Assembly: GCA_013397845.1 (NCBI GenBank)
Contig: VZTG01001880.1
Coordinates: 1,204,359 to 1,268,358, forward strand
Origin: Melanocharis versteri
Taxonomy: Eukaryota; Chordata; Aves; Passeriformes; Melanocharitidae
DNA: 64,000 nucleotides
Direction of reading: 5' to 3'
Part shown: piece after piece, positions 48,801 to 56,700 of the stretch
How positions within the stretch are numbered: the first letter of the stretch is position 1
Layout of the letters: each line of letters starts with the position of its first letter
Notes under the pieces: model-generated
What the model was told of the DNA's origin: nothing
The model's input: only the letters and a program-made list of their open reading frames with translations
Database searches by the model: none
Program-made: the position numbers and the translations under genes

Positions 48801-49873
48801 TCTAGCACTGCCTTACCCCCTGAGCATGCAGATGGTGAGAGAATAAAATCTGTGCACACAGTGTCAGAAACAGTTTCCAAGCAGCATATGGATATTGATA
48901 ATTATAGCACTGCTTCATATAAAGGGTTACCTCCCCACCCTCCCCCAGGCTTGTTACCTTTTTGTAGAGACCTTGAAGCAGAATACTTAAACTAAACAAT
49001 CCCACCCTCTCTTTCAGTCCAAGATGAAGTATTTGAATTTCCCAGTGTTGCTGCGGAACACCAGGACCTTGATGGTAGAGCTATCACCCTCGTCACTGGC
49101 TCTTCACGAAAAATTTCTGTGCGGCTGCAGCGGGTGACAACCAGCCAAGCAACGCAGACAGAACCGCTCTGGCATGAGCCAGGCTGGAACGATTCTGGGT
49201 CCCATACTTTCCCCAAAATGAAGTCCAAATTCCACGGGAAAGCTGGGAAGAACAAAGGCTTTGCAAAGTGGGAGAATGAAAAGCCCAGCATGCAGGCTGA
49301 CGTAGAGCTAGAAGCCGAGGCCCCACAAGATACACAGGATCACAATGGAATAGAAACCCTCCCAGAAAGACAAGAATCTGAGGTGAGTTCTGGAAGAAGC
49401 CAAGACAGTTTAAAATCTGCTACAGTCTGAAGTCTCATAAGGGTATTTTCTGGATTTCAGGATGCATTTTCATTCACATTGGTCATTGCTTGTTGCACAA
49501 GAGTTGCTTTCAGAAGAATGCTAAATCATCCATAGATCCCTGTTTTCTACACTGCAGTACACATTTACTGTGATGCTGTAGCTGGCAGTTTGGGTTTTGG
49601 TGTCAGTATGTGCCTTTTAGGAGTTGGGTAATTTTCATTTTGAAAACCATTAAAATAGCCTGTGCTGTTGTACCCTTGCACTACACAGTTCAAGACTTCA
49701 TGATAGACCCAAAACAATTAACATTCTGACAAATACAGGAGTCCACAGCAAGATATTGGTCTGATGTCTGTTGCTGTCACCCATAAAGTTTATACCTCCA
49801 AAGCCTCGTGCTTTTATATACCATCTCTGCCAGCATGTAAATGCCTATTTTCTTCTGCTTACAGGATAGCTGA
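21790..49873 (+). CDS. RASGRP3: RAS guanyl-releasing protein 3 (complete coding sequence, 16 coding exons)
   Basis: Guanine nucleotide exchange factor that loads GTP on Ras and Rap family GTPases, recruited to membranes by diacylglycerol; known from B-cell receptor and endothelial signalling. Coding exons: 21790-21859, 23374-23476, 24148-24210, 25367-25498, 26492-26639, 28188-28361, 28775-28891, 29197-29472, 35119-35196, 39033-39149, 41295-41410, 42195-42342, 45871-45907, 48381-48506, 49018-49382, 49865-49873. They sum to 2079 nt, 692 residues plus stop, against 690 in human. Domains: REM about 1-125, CDC25 catalytic about 145-385, EF-hand loops 433-444 and 462-473, C1 zinc domain 495-544, then a low-complexity tail. 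The ATG has A at -3 and G at +4. The paralogue RASGRP1 was considered, but the residues match RASGRP3 much better and the neighbour is FAM98A, not FAM98B. No frameshift or premature stop was seen. Confidence 0.97.
21860..23373 (+). other. RASGRP3 intron 1
   Basis: GT-AG intron, 1514 bp, phase 1 (GTATGC ... TTTTGCAG). AT-rich; a T-run lies near 22486-22495. I see no gene or recognised repeat inside. Confidence 0.85.
23374..23476 (+). CDS. RASGRP3: RASGRP3 coding exon 2 (residues 24-58)
   Basis: REM domain segment, with the conserved stretch LLMHRWYLPSTELAGKLLS. It ends in phase 2 at an AT-AC intron: the donor side reads ATATCCTTT, and no GT donor that keeps the frame exists nearby. The first third (DDKGNQCSSH) differs most from mammals. 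Confidence 0.93.
23477..24147 (+). other. RASGRP3 intron 2, AT-AC U12-type
   Basis: 671 bp intron that begins ATATCCTTT, the exact U12-type 5' splice consensus, and ends in CATAC. A branch-site-like TTCTTTAGC at 24131-24139 matches 7 of 9 positions of TTCCTTAAC and lies about 10 nt from the 3' end, the usual spacing. Flanking codons join as Thr-Tyr in frame (phase 2). It holds an imperfect tandem duplication with an N at 23730. Confidence 0.88.
23669..23775. repeat. imperfect tandem duplication in intron 2, with one N
   Basis: Copy 1 (23669-23729) and copy 2 (23732-23775) both start GTACAAGAA and both end TGCAAATATGAGGCC followed by AAGATACAC. Copy 2 lacks about 17 bases in the middle. The only N in the window sits exactly between them, suggesting uncertain copy number or a base ambiguity in the assembly. 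Confidence 0.85.
24148..24210 (+). CDS. RASGRP3: RASGRP3 coding exon 3 (residues 58-79)
   Basis: A 63-nt exon of the REM domain encoding YRDADGENCNEFRLKICYFM. It was missed by a simple ORF search because of its size. The acceptor is the unusual AC end of intron 2; the donor is GTAAAT. Phase 2 on both sides, so skipping it would keep the frame. Confidence 0.92.
24211..25366 (+). other. RASGRP3 intron 3
   Basis: GT-AG intron, 1156 bp, phase 2 (GTAAAT ... GATTTCAG). No gene seen inside; a purine-rich stretch with a G-run lies near 24795-24817. Confidence 0.85.
25367..25498 (+). CDS. RASGRP3: RASGRP3 coding exon 4 (residues 79-123)
   Basis: C-terminal part of the REM domain, containing YWILEFPAEFNLDLGLIR and EEFQEVASQLGYEEH. 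Donor GTAAGG, phase 2. It matches human RASGRP3 with only conservative changes. Confidence 0.95.
25499..26491 (+). other. RASGRP3 intron 4
   Basis: GT-AG intron, 993 bp, phase 2 (GTAAGG ... CTGTTGCAG). Nothing else recognised inside. Confidence 0.85.
26492..26639 (+). CDS. RASGRP3: RASGRP3 coding exon 5 (residues 123-172)
   Basis: Holds the REM-to-CDC25 linker and the start of the catalytic domain (LLFDHLEPIELAEHLTFLEH). The linker reads RRVTQRKK, with Thr at residue 133. In mammalian RasGRP3, Thr133 is the known protein kinase C phosphorylation site that raises activity. Donor GTAAGA, phase 0. Confidence 0.96.
26640..28187 (+). other. RASGRP3 intron 5
   Basis: GT-AG intron, 1548 bp, phase 0 (GTAAGA ... 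CTGATAG). AT-rich, no gene or recognised repeat seen. Confidence 0.85.
28188..28361 (+). CDS. RASGRP3: RASGRP3 coding exon 6 (residues 173-230)
   Basis: Core of the CDC25 domain, including HGCLENNPTLERSIALFNG and SKWVQLMVLSKPTPQQRAEV. Nearly identical to human RASGRP3. Phase 0 on both sides. Confidence 0.97.
28362..28774 (+). other. RASGRP3 intron 6
   Basis: GT-AG intron, 413 bp, phase 0 (GTAAGT ... CTCCTGCAG). Nothing else seen. Confidence 0.85.
28775..28891 (+). CDS. RASGRP3: RASGRP3 coding exon 7 (residues 231-269)
   Basis: CDC25 domain; contains [20 protein letters not shown], a structurally conserved RasGEF block. 39 codons exactly, phase 0 on both sides. Confidence 0.97.
28892..29196 (+). 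other. RASGRP3 intron 7
   Basis: GT-AG intron, 305 bp, phase 0 (GTATGC ... TATTTGTAG), the shortest intron in the gene. Nothing else seen. Confidence 0.85.
29197..29472 (+). CDS. RASGRP3: RASGRP3 coding exon 8 (residues 270-361)
   Basis: CDC25 domain continuing through SSNGNYCNYRKAFADC and KIPILGVHLKDL, the latter matching the conserved P-x-LGV-x-L-x-D block of RasGEFs. Starts DWNEM where human has NWNEM. Donor GTAAGT, phase 0. Confidence 0.97.
29473..35118 (+). other. RASGRP3 intron 8 (largest)
   Basis: GT-AG intron, 5646 bp, phase 0 (GTAAGT ... GTGTGTAG). I find no exon or recognised transposon. Local GC rises around 34530-34960, where short open frames occur on both strands without any protein similarity I know. 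Confidence 0.8.
35119..35196 (+). CDS. RASGRP3: RASGRP3 coding exon 9 (residues 362-387)
   Basis: End of the CDC25 domain: LSLDLYHTEDDIYKLSLVL then EPRNSKS. 78 nt, phase 0 both sides, between acceptor GTGTAG and donor GTAAGT. Confidence 0.96.
35197..39032 (+). other. RASGRP3 intron 9
   Basis: GT-AG intron, 3836 bp, phase 0 (GTAAGT ... CATCTCTCAG). GC content rises around 38370-38880. No exon or recognised mobile element. Confidence 0.8.
39033..39149 (+). CDS. RASGRP3: RASGRP3 coding exon 10 (residues 388-426)
   Basis: Linker between the catalytic domain and the EF-hands: QPTSPTTPNKPVVPLEW and DPTVINKHIRKLVD. In RasGRP1 structures this linker occupies the Ras-binding face in the inactive state; the same role is inferred here. 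Phase 0 both sides. Confidence 0.96.
39150..41294 (+). other. RASGRP3 intron 10
   Basis: GT-AG intron, 2145 bp, phase 0 (GTAAGT ... TTTTTTCTCCAG, with a long T-run at the acceptor). Nothing else recognised. Confidence 0.85.
41295..41410 (+). CDS. RASGRP3: RASGRP3 coding exon 11 (residues 427-465), EF-hand 1
   Basis: EF-hand loop DHDHDGYISQED at residues 433-444 with Asp at positions 1, 3 and 5 and Gly at 6. Position 12 is Asp, not the usual Glu, as in human RasGRP3. The start of the second loop (DKDQ) is also here, so the intron splits EF-hand 2. Donor GTAAGC, phase 2. Confidence 0.96.
41411..42194 (+). other. RASGRP3 intron 11
   Basis: GT-AG intron, 784 bp, phase 2 (GTAAGC ... CCCTTACAG), interrupting EF-hand loop 2. 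Nothing else recognised. Confidence 0.85.
42195..42342 (+). CDS. RASGRP3: RASGRP3 coding exon 12 (residues 466-514), EF-hand 2 and C1 start
   Basis: Completes the second EF-hand loop DKDQDGLISKEE (462-473) and begins the C1 zinc domain with His495, Cys508 and Cys511 in HNFQEMTYLKPTFCEHCAGF. Donor GTAAGT, phase 0. Confidence 0.96.
42343..45870 (+). other. RASGRP3 intron 12
   Basis: GT-AG intron, 3528 bp, phase 0 (GTAAGT ... TTCTTTGCAG). It contains a local CpG-bearing patch (about 43430-43700) with two CRE-like sites; otherwise AT-rich with no exon seen. Confidence 0.8.
43430..43700. promoter_or_regulatory. candidate intronic CpG/CRE patch in RASGRP3 intron 12
   Basis: The stretch is richer in GC and CpG than its surroundings. 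It holds TGACGTCG at 43532-43539 and GACGTCATTGCG from 43636, both close to the CREB/ATF consensus; the second runs into a C/EBP-like half site. This is motif reading only. Confidence 0.25.
45871..45907 (+). CDS. RASGRP3: RASGRP3 coding exon 13 (residues 515-527), C1 middle
   Basis: A 37-nt micro-exon encoding LWGIIKQGYKCK plus one base. It carries Cys525 and the Gln521-Gly522 pair conserved in phorbol ester-binding C1 domains. Acceptor TTTGCAG, donor GTAAAT, phase 1. Skipping it would break the frame and the zinc site. Confidence 0.95.
45908..48380 (+). other. RASGRP3 intron 13
   Basis: GT-AG intron, 2473 bp, phase 1 (GTAAAT ... TTCTTTACAG). Near its 3' end is a short tandem duplication at 48202-48267. 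No exon or mobile element recognised. Confidence 0.85.
48202..48267. repeat. short tandem duplication in intron 13
   Basis: Two adjacent units of 34 and 32 bases (48202-48235, 48236-48267). Both begin AAATGATCCATTT and both end CCCTTCACACC, with differences in the middle. Confidence 0.8.
48381..48506 (+). CDS. RASGRP3: RASGRP3 coding exon 14 (residues 527-569), C1 end
   Basis: Completes the C1 domain with Cys528, His533, Cys536 and Cys544. The full pattern H-X12-C-X2-C-X13-C-X2-C-X4-H-X2-C-X7-C is intact. A Ser/Pro-rich linker follows (HGSLPSSPSLPP). Donor GTGAGA, phase 1. Confidence 0.96.
48507..49017 (+). other. RASGRP3 intron 14
   Basis: GT-AG intron, 511 bp, phase 1 (GTGAGA ... CTCTTTCAG). 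Nothing else seen. Confidence 0.85.
49018..49382 (+). CDS. RASGRP3: RASGRP3 coding exon 15 (residues 569-690), C-terminal tail
   Basis: Longest coding exon. Conserved blocks are RAITLVTGSSRKISVRLQR, TTSQATQTEP and SGSHTFPKMKSKFH, followed by an acidic tail that diverges from mammals. Donor GTGAGT, phase 0. If the donor were not used, the frame would run 15 more residues to a TGA at 49428-49430. Confidence 0.95.
49383..49864 (+). other. RASGRP3 intron 15
   Basis: GT-AG intron, 482 bp, phase 0 (GTGAGT ... GCTTACAG). Nothing else seen. Confidence 0.75.
49865..49873 (+). CDS. RASGRP3: RASGRP3 coding exon 16, two codons plus stop
   Basis: After acceptor TTACAG the reading is Asp-Ser-stop, so the protein ends ESEDS. 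Human RasGRP3 ends in GEDG, so the same acidic ED ending supports this splice over read-through. The rest of the exon is 3' UTR. Confidence 0.78.
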   Translation, partial: DS

Positions 49874-50605
49874 TTGCTCACCCTGAAACACAGAAAACTG
49901 AAGATGACAACTACAGCAAGTGTTGATGGACTGTCACAGACCACACCTGGCCATAAGGAGTGTTCCCATACCTCATCCTTTTAAACCCAACCATCGCCCT
50001 GTTTTCTTAGCTGAAAGGTGTTATAAAGGCACTATTTATTTTCTCCCGAGTAAGCCATTTGGATGAACATTGCACAGCCACAGCAGAACGGATCTCCGTG
50101 CTCAGTATTTTCTTTTGTATGACTTCTGTGGAAATTTCCTCTACATGCCAGTGAGGATATATTTGGCCTTCTTTAAATGCACTGCATCATTTCGGTATGT
50201 TTGCCAGCAACAACAATGGTGAGGACAGAAGCCAAGCTTCCAAGTTTGTTCGATAACACTCCTTTCCCAAGGCTTGTCGTGATCATTTAAGGAAAGAAGT
50301 AGGTGTGCGTGTTGATTAAATCTCAAACAAAAATCTCTCACAAAGTCCTCTATACTGAAATTCTTTGCGCACCTGGGGTTTTGAATTTTGGCCATGTTTA
50401 CATTGCTAGAGTGAAGGTATTGGTGTTCAGCACAGCGATACCAGTTCCCAGACTAGGGATCCTTCAAATAGGCAGCAGCTGGCTGAGACTGAAGGAATTC
50501 CAAGACACTATGTGTTTGTCTGGTTACACCAAAATGGAGAAGGGTCATCTTTGCCAGCACTGATTATGGTAACATTAGCATGCAATAAACACTTTAGTTT
50601 TAAGT
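49874..50605 (+). other. RASGRP3: RASGRP3 3' UTR
   Basis: Runs from the stop to just past the AATAAA at 50584. No coding potential of note. The end is estimated from the polyadenylation signal; a longer form could reach the next AATAAA at 51639. Confidence 0.65.
50584..50589 (+). terminator. RASGRP3 polyadenylation signal (proximal)
   Basis: Canonical AATAAA about 710 bases after the stop, followed within about 20 bases by a GTGTGTGTGT stretch, the usual GU-rich downstream element. Confidence 0.7.
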
Positions 50606-51345
50606 GTGTGTGTGTCTGTCTATATTATAAGTGGATGTGATACTTTTCTCTTGTTAGCAAGCTGTACATGTTAAGACTAAATGTTCTGAAGAGCAACTTC
50701 CAAATCAGCAGTTTGCTAATGTAGGATCTAGCACCTGAATCTATAATGGTCCACTTTGAAGTTGCATTTCCCAGAACCATTAAGTTATTGAAAGAACACA
50801 GTGCTCATCTGGAAAAAGACAGAAAAACAAAACACCACAAAGCTCAAACCTGAAAGACTAGCACATGTGTTAGTCTTCTTATCCCATCTCCCCACAAAAA
50901 CAGGGGTGTGGGTGTGGGTGTGTGTAGCACCCAGTTATAAGATGTCCTACAAAATTCAAGTTATTGCACCCTTCAACATGTTATAAGTCTTCAAGATGAG
51001 AGTAATTTCATAGACTTCCCTAACACAAAACTGACAGCTGCACTCCTCTGTGGTAATTTGACTGTAAACTGCATTGGGTCTACATGCTGCCTGCCCAGGT
51101 TTGCGTCTTGCATCCTGCAGGTTGTTTTCCAAAACAACCAGCAGCAATAGTAAATCTGTGGAGATAAAAAATACAAAAAAAAAAAAAAAATCTCTTCACT
51201 GTTGTAAACTCGAGAGAAAGAAACTCGAGAAAGCACGGCACGAGCATTGGTTTCCAAACTAGGATGACGGCCAGAAGCATGCTTCACTCTTACTGCTGTG
51301 GGCAAAGAGCAAGCATTAGCAAAAACATGGTCTTTATTTCCTGTG

Positions 51346-51411
51346 GCGGGTCAGGTGACGGGTCACAGCCGGCTGACCGCACAGCTACCGTTACAGCGCA
51401 CGGCTTGCGCA
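51346..51411. promoter_or_regulatory. small CpG-dense cluster
   Basis: About eight CpG dinucleotides in 66 bases within otherwise CpG-poor DNA. Includes the inverted repeat GTGACGGGTCAC (51355-51366) and two GGGTCA half sites spaced by six bases. Possibly a regulatory site; no gene start is evident nearby. Confidence 0.3.
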
Positions 51412-51638
51412 CAATGAAAATGATGTGGTGGAGAATTTGAATAGAGAAATTTGGTTATGATCCAGGCTGTTGATGGAGCTGTTGAGATAAGCCTCTTAAC
51501 GCTTTATAAATGAAATGCTCATGAGCAACTTCATTCTTAACATCACATCGTTTTGACCAGTGTTTAGTCTGTAGACCTCAGCTCATTTCTTGCAGGCTTT
51601 GAAAAGTTATTTGTAGCTCTTGACTTATTCATCTCCTC

Positions 51639-51644
51639 AATAAA
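51639..51644 (+). terminator. possible distal RASGRP3 polyadenylation signal
   Basis: A second AATAAA on the plus strand about 1.05 kb further on, before the CR1 piece. No strong GU-rich element is obvious after it. Confidence 0.25.
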
Positions 51645-51765
51645 CCTCTTGCAAGCCTGGCAGCTTCAGTCAGTTATATGCTTACCTCAGCAGCAGTTTC
51701 AGATCAAGGACAGTCGAAGGCTCACACAGCCGATCCTGCTAAGCAAAATATTGCAGCCTCCAGGG

Positions 51766-51972
51766 AGAATCACAAAATCATTAAGGTTGGAAAAGACCTC
51801 TAGGACCATCAAGTCCAACCTCTGACCAATCACCTTGTCAACTACAGCATGGCACTAAATGCCACATCCAGTTGTTTTTTGAACACCTCCGAGGCTGATG
51901 ACTCCACCACCTCCCTCAGGAGTCCATTCCATTGCTTAACAACTCTGTCCATGAAGAAATTCTTCCTGAAAT
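51766..51972 (-). mobile_element. CR1 LINE fragment, minus orientation
   Basis: CR1 3'-end hallmarks in reverse: AATCATTAAGGTTGGAAAAG, then GACCTCTAGGACCATCAAGT, GAACACCTCCGAGG, GACTCCACCACCTCCCT and GAAGAAATTCTTCCTG. Only about 200 bases remain. Confidence 0.88.
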
Positions 51973-53659
51973 TCTTCATGAAATTGAGAAGGAATAGGTG
52001 AAAATTTCAAGCACCTGCTACAGCTGGAACCCCTTTGCTTCAGGCATTTAAGGAAGGGGAACACAAAATGTGTTGTTGGCAGTAAGCATTCATGGCCATT
52101 GAAAAACAAGAAAGACACTGGGTAGAAATGCAGCCTTTTTTCTCCCACACACACCCATCACTGCCCAAAAAGGAATAGATTCATCATAGACAATGTAATG
52201 ATTTATTAAAAAAGCATTCACAGGCTGTTTACAGAATGTGGATCTCCTAGTTCCACAACAAAAATCTGAGTAGGGAGAGCTGACAGGATTTGAACAAACA
52301 TTTTATGAAGTTGATATAAGATGAGCGTATTTTTACCTGTGGGGAGGCCTGAATATACGAAATTTAAAAAATCTTTTTCTCTTCTTATTTCAAGTGGACA
52401 TCTTTTTCTGAACAGAGGAAAGACTTCTCTTCACAAAACCAATTTTAGTTCCCCAATCTAGGCAAAGGAACAAAGAGTTTCTTGTTTGCTCTCTCTAACT
52501 TAACAAAATGCGGAAAGCATCAGCCATCGGAGTTCCTGCCTGAGTCTATGTGTCTTTGCTGGTCTTGGTGAAATCCTGCCTGCTAGATGTACAGCAATTC
52601 CAGGAGAGTGTCCAGGAGAAAGTGCGTCATAATGACAAGAATGCTGGATTAATGAAGTAGCTAAAGTCAGATACAATCCCAAATGATGCTGGATGCTTCC
52701 ACCCCATCCATTTTCTCCTGTCTCAGGCTCTTTTAAAAAACATGGGGGGGACTGAGGGACTGTTTAAAAAACAAACTCCCCAAAACACCTCACAGTGGAA
52801 AGAAGGAAGATTATGTCAAACCTTATTTACAGCTTGGTCTGCAAATGCCAAAGAATACAAGCAATAAGAGTAGGTAAAAAATGCAAGTGCTTGGATAGAC
52901 CCTGTAAGAGATTATTTGGCTGCTTGAGCCAAACCCACTAGGACTTTCTGTGCTTGTGTAAAACCTCTGCAAAGCCTCGTGTTGCACATAAGGGAGCTTC
53001 AGCTTTGCTTCCAACTTTGTAGAGTAGCCCTGAGTGCTTCTCAAGGAGTCAGGGGGATATCTGGCTCCCTCAGCTTGAAATGCAAAGTCAGGTTTGAAAC
53101 ACAGCTCTGTCCTCTGTTCTAAATGTCCCCTGAGTCTGACCCTCCTCTGCCCCCCACCTCCAGTCTTACCCAGCTTTTAGACTTTAAAAGAATAAACCTA
53201 GCTTTACAAAGAAACATCTTCCCAGACAGAAGCTATGTTCTCAGCAGCACCTTCCTCAGGCAGGTGAAGTCTGGGGCAGGGGCAGGGACAATATGCTTGC
53301 TGACTAGAACTAGCCTGAAGCATGGACTCTCCCCAGCGAAGAAAGGTGAGCCATTTTCTTTTCAGATGAGCTGAGCTGCAGAGCAAGGTTAGGGGCAGCC
53401 ATTGCCTAAAATGTTACATTTTTCCAAAATTAAACAGCCTGTCACCTCTGTGGACTGTTGCTCAAGGACTCCTCTATGGCAGTCAGAGTGAAAGCACGCC
53501 CTATGCAGCCCCCCAAGGTTTTCCTCATGGGAAGCCCGGAAGCCTCTGGCTGAGAGAGCCTGAGCAGCCACAGGAGGATCCTTGCAGCCTCGAACACTAG
53601 CTCTAGAAGCTTTAGGCATATGTAAGGGAAATAGCTGCATGTGAAGGATCCTGGACACA
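51973..53659. other. intergenic, no gene seen
   Basis: No supportable gene on either strand. The open frames here (for example 53389-53834, minus) come from the adjacent low-complexity tract and have no domain I recognise. Confidence 0.6.
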
Positions 53660-53663
53660 GGCT

Positions 53664-53765
53664 GGAAAAAAAACCAACGAAACAAAACAAAATAAACCCC
53701 CACAAAAACAACCAACCCAAAAAAACCCAAAACAAAACAAACCCCACCAAAACCAGAGAACAAAT
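53664..53765. repeat. A/C-rich low-complexity tract
   Basis: About 100 bases built almost only of A and C, as irregular AAAC, AACC and CCCC units with almost no G or T on the plus strand. On the minus strand it is a G/T tract that yields hydrophobic chance frames. Confidence 0.8.
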
Positions 53766-56700
53766 AACAAGACAGACAAAGAGTAAATGCAGGAAGAAGC
53801 ACGCTAAGAGACCTCTTTTTCTATGTGACACCAAGAATGGAAGGGGATCCCAACAGAGACCAAAAGGGGGGTGGGAGGAAAGGAAGGAGGGAAGGAAGGA
53901 CTGAATGCAAATGTTGTGGAGACAGGAGGCAGGAGGAACAAGGGTTTGTTTATTTTGTGACTGTTATAGCACCAAAAAAAAATCTAATCAAGGTTTGCTT
54001 CATTCAGCATCAGCCTGTTAACTGAGGAACCTCCATACAGCACAAAAATTCCAAGTACTTCTCAAGACGGCCTTGACAAAAGAGCTGGCTCAGTCAGGGT
54101 CATTGCAGAAATGGATGCAACTTTGGAAAAAGTTTTTGAGTTATCAGCACTGATCTGAACTGGATTTTCAAAATAAGCATTGCAGCCAACAGGCTAAACT
54201 CACTGGAAAATTTGTGTGCTGAACTTTAAAGTGCTGTTTACAGCTGCTGACAATCTGGTCCTAAGAGACAGAAAAGCCATCAGCAAAAGGCTACTGCTGG
54301 GGCAGTATGAAATTTAGCCAAAAAGTCTGCTTTTTCCATGAGTGGAGCTAATGCCGGAAAGTTTAAAGAGTCCTTATCACCTTCATCTCTGCTTCATGTG
54401 TGAAAACGAGTTATGACCTTCCACCTGCCCACAGCATAGGCAGACTCCCTCTTTCTTTGGTTTTACAATAGTGTTTTCCTACTTTTGGTACTTGTTTTTC
54501 TCTCCTCTGTTGTGGGAAAGACCCACGTGGACAAGAGGGGAAATTACTGGACAATAAAGGGGAAACAATGACACTGACAGCAGTCAGAGCTGTAAAAAGC
54601 ACAAAGTAAACACAAAGGAAAAATATTTTTTCCCTTCCACCCTTGTTTGTTAAGCCATTAGAGGTGTGACTTATTTTCGGCCAAAGAGGGGAGAAGGCAA
54701 TGTTTACAGCTGGTAATAGCACTTGCTTTTTCAGACTGTGTCCTTTCGAAAAGTCATAACCTGAAAGAAGCAAGCACATGAGTGTGTTGAGAGCCTACAC
54801 AGGGGAATCACCTCGGCATACTGCTCTCCAATCACAACACTGCTGTGACTCTAACCTAAGGCTTTGCTAGGAGACTGAAAAAGCAAACGGAGTTCAGCGT
54901 GAGCCGGCTTGTTTGGGACTGCTAAATCACACTGAACACCTTAAAAATGCACTGATACATCTGTACCATTCCTGTTGTCCAGGGAAATCAGAAGTTCAGA
55001 GAGAGCAGAATCACAAGCCTGACAGTCAACAACACCTGGACTCTCTACTGCAGTCTAAATAAGGCAGAACTAAGACTAAATCATGTGCAATAAACAGGTA
55101 TTTGAGGGCTTTTGTTTGCAGGTCTTCATTAACCTAACAGGGAGCTGAATTAACTTCTAGTACCATAAGAATTGACACAAGCCTTTTGGACACCCAAAAG
55201 TCATCAGATCCTAGTGAAAATCCTTATTCCCCACTGCATTCTTCCCACTTCACCAGTTTATTTTTCATTTCCTAGGAGCATAACCTGTTACAGGGAATAC
55301 TCCTACGCCACAGGACTTTCCAAGCTCCAACCACTTCTCATAACAATATACTGTCATGAATCTTGCTTCCCTTCTCTCCAGTCCTATCTTAGACACTTGC
55401 CTAGTAAGCCTCTAGGTTCTAATTGAGCCTGAGATTGGTTGATGCACTTGCCACTTTCCTCAATTCAGATGCAAATACCAGTTTCATGGAGACACACAGC
55501 CAAAGCCTTAAGGCAGGTTACGCACATGCTCTGGCTGAGAAGCCTAATCCATAGCTTGAGGAGCCCCTCTGGGGCCACCAGCTATCATGGCACATCACCA
55601 TGGAGCTGCAAACTTCAGGATTTTGGCTGCTGAAGTAGAGCAATCTCATCAAGCAAGAGATTAGCAGCCAACTAAGAGAAAACTACTCAGGGAACGGCTA
55701 CAAGCCAAAAGGCTTTCTGGGGTGAGTTACGTATGGTGCAGACTCAGCTCGATCCACTTTCCCTTGTGGTACTGCTTAACACACAGTAAGGAACAAATTT
55801 TTATCTCTTCCTCAGACCTGCAAGGAAAACCCAACTATGACTACAGCGCATGTGGATCATGGTATTCCAAGCCATGTAGTAATTCACCTGATGTGGGAAG
55901 GAAGTGTCCCTCCCACTCCCCATAGTTATGCTACTGCACAGTGACAACGCTTGCGAGACAGTGATCCTAGCAGAGGGAATGGAAAGGCAGTGCAAGTGAA
56001 GCCTTCAGGAAACAAAAGCTGCTAGAAAAAAAAGGCAGGTGGAAAAAACAGAACAAGATGTCTACAGCTCGTGAGAAAAGAGTGGCAAGAACAGGAGGGA
56101 CAAGAGGAAGAACACTGTTCCCCTTGCTTGCTTACTTAATTGCCTTCTTAATCTGATGGAATTCTGCTTTTGATCATGCTGCACAATGAAATCAAGCATG
56201 TATATCCAATCCACTACAGTCTAATAATATCCACAACTCATCCCTCCTCTCCCAGCTTCTATTTAAGAGATTCCTCCCAGTGCAGCAGTGCAGGAATCAT
56301 GTTTGGAAAACAGTAAATATCAGAGCATCATACAGAGAATAACAAAGCAGTGGCTGTTTGCTTTCATTAATCAAAGCTGCTCTCTCCACATATACAAAGC
56401 TTGTTTTCTCTGGGGAACAAAGAAGTCACAGCACACTAGGAGGAAACAATAGAGTAAGGAAAAACAACAACAGCTGGCAGAAGCAAAGTGTTTTCTTTCC
56501 TGTTGGAAGAGTAAAGCCTCCTGTTTTTGCCTTCTGATTTTTTTTTAACTTTCCCCCTTAAACAGCAATAAGTTGGGACTTGGCTCACCCTAAGTCCTGG
56601 AAGAGGGAGGAGGAGAAGCAACGTATTTTGATGAGAAAAAGCTATCTGGGAGAAGGAAGGGGAAACTCCTACCCCACCCCAGCATCAATTCACCATGTCA

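Larger units (their letters stand above)
50606..51765. other. intergenic space after RASGRP3, with a CpG cluster
   Basis: Holds a GTGTGGGTGTGG simple tract near 50906, a run of A at 51175-51190 and the CpG cluster at 51346-51411. No gene seen. Confidence 0.6.

Noticed and set aside
53389..53834. Two hydrophobic minus-strand frames (137 and 130 codons), membrane-protein-like
   Set aside because: They cross the A/C-rich tract, whose complement (T/G) reads as Phe, Leu, Val and Gly. Low-complexity artefact.
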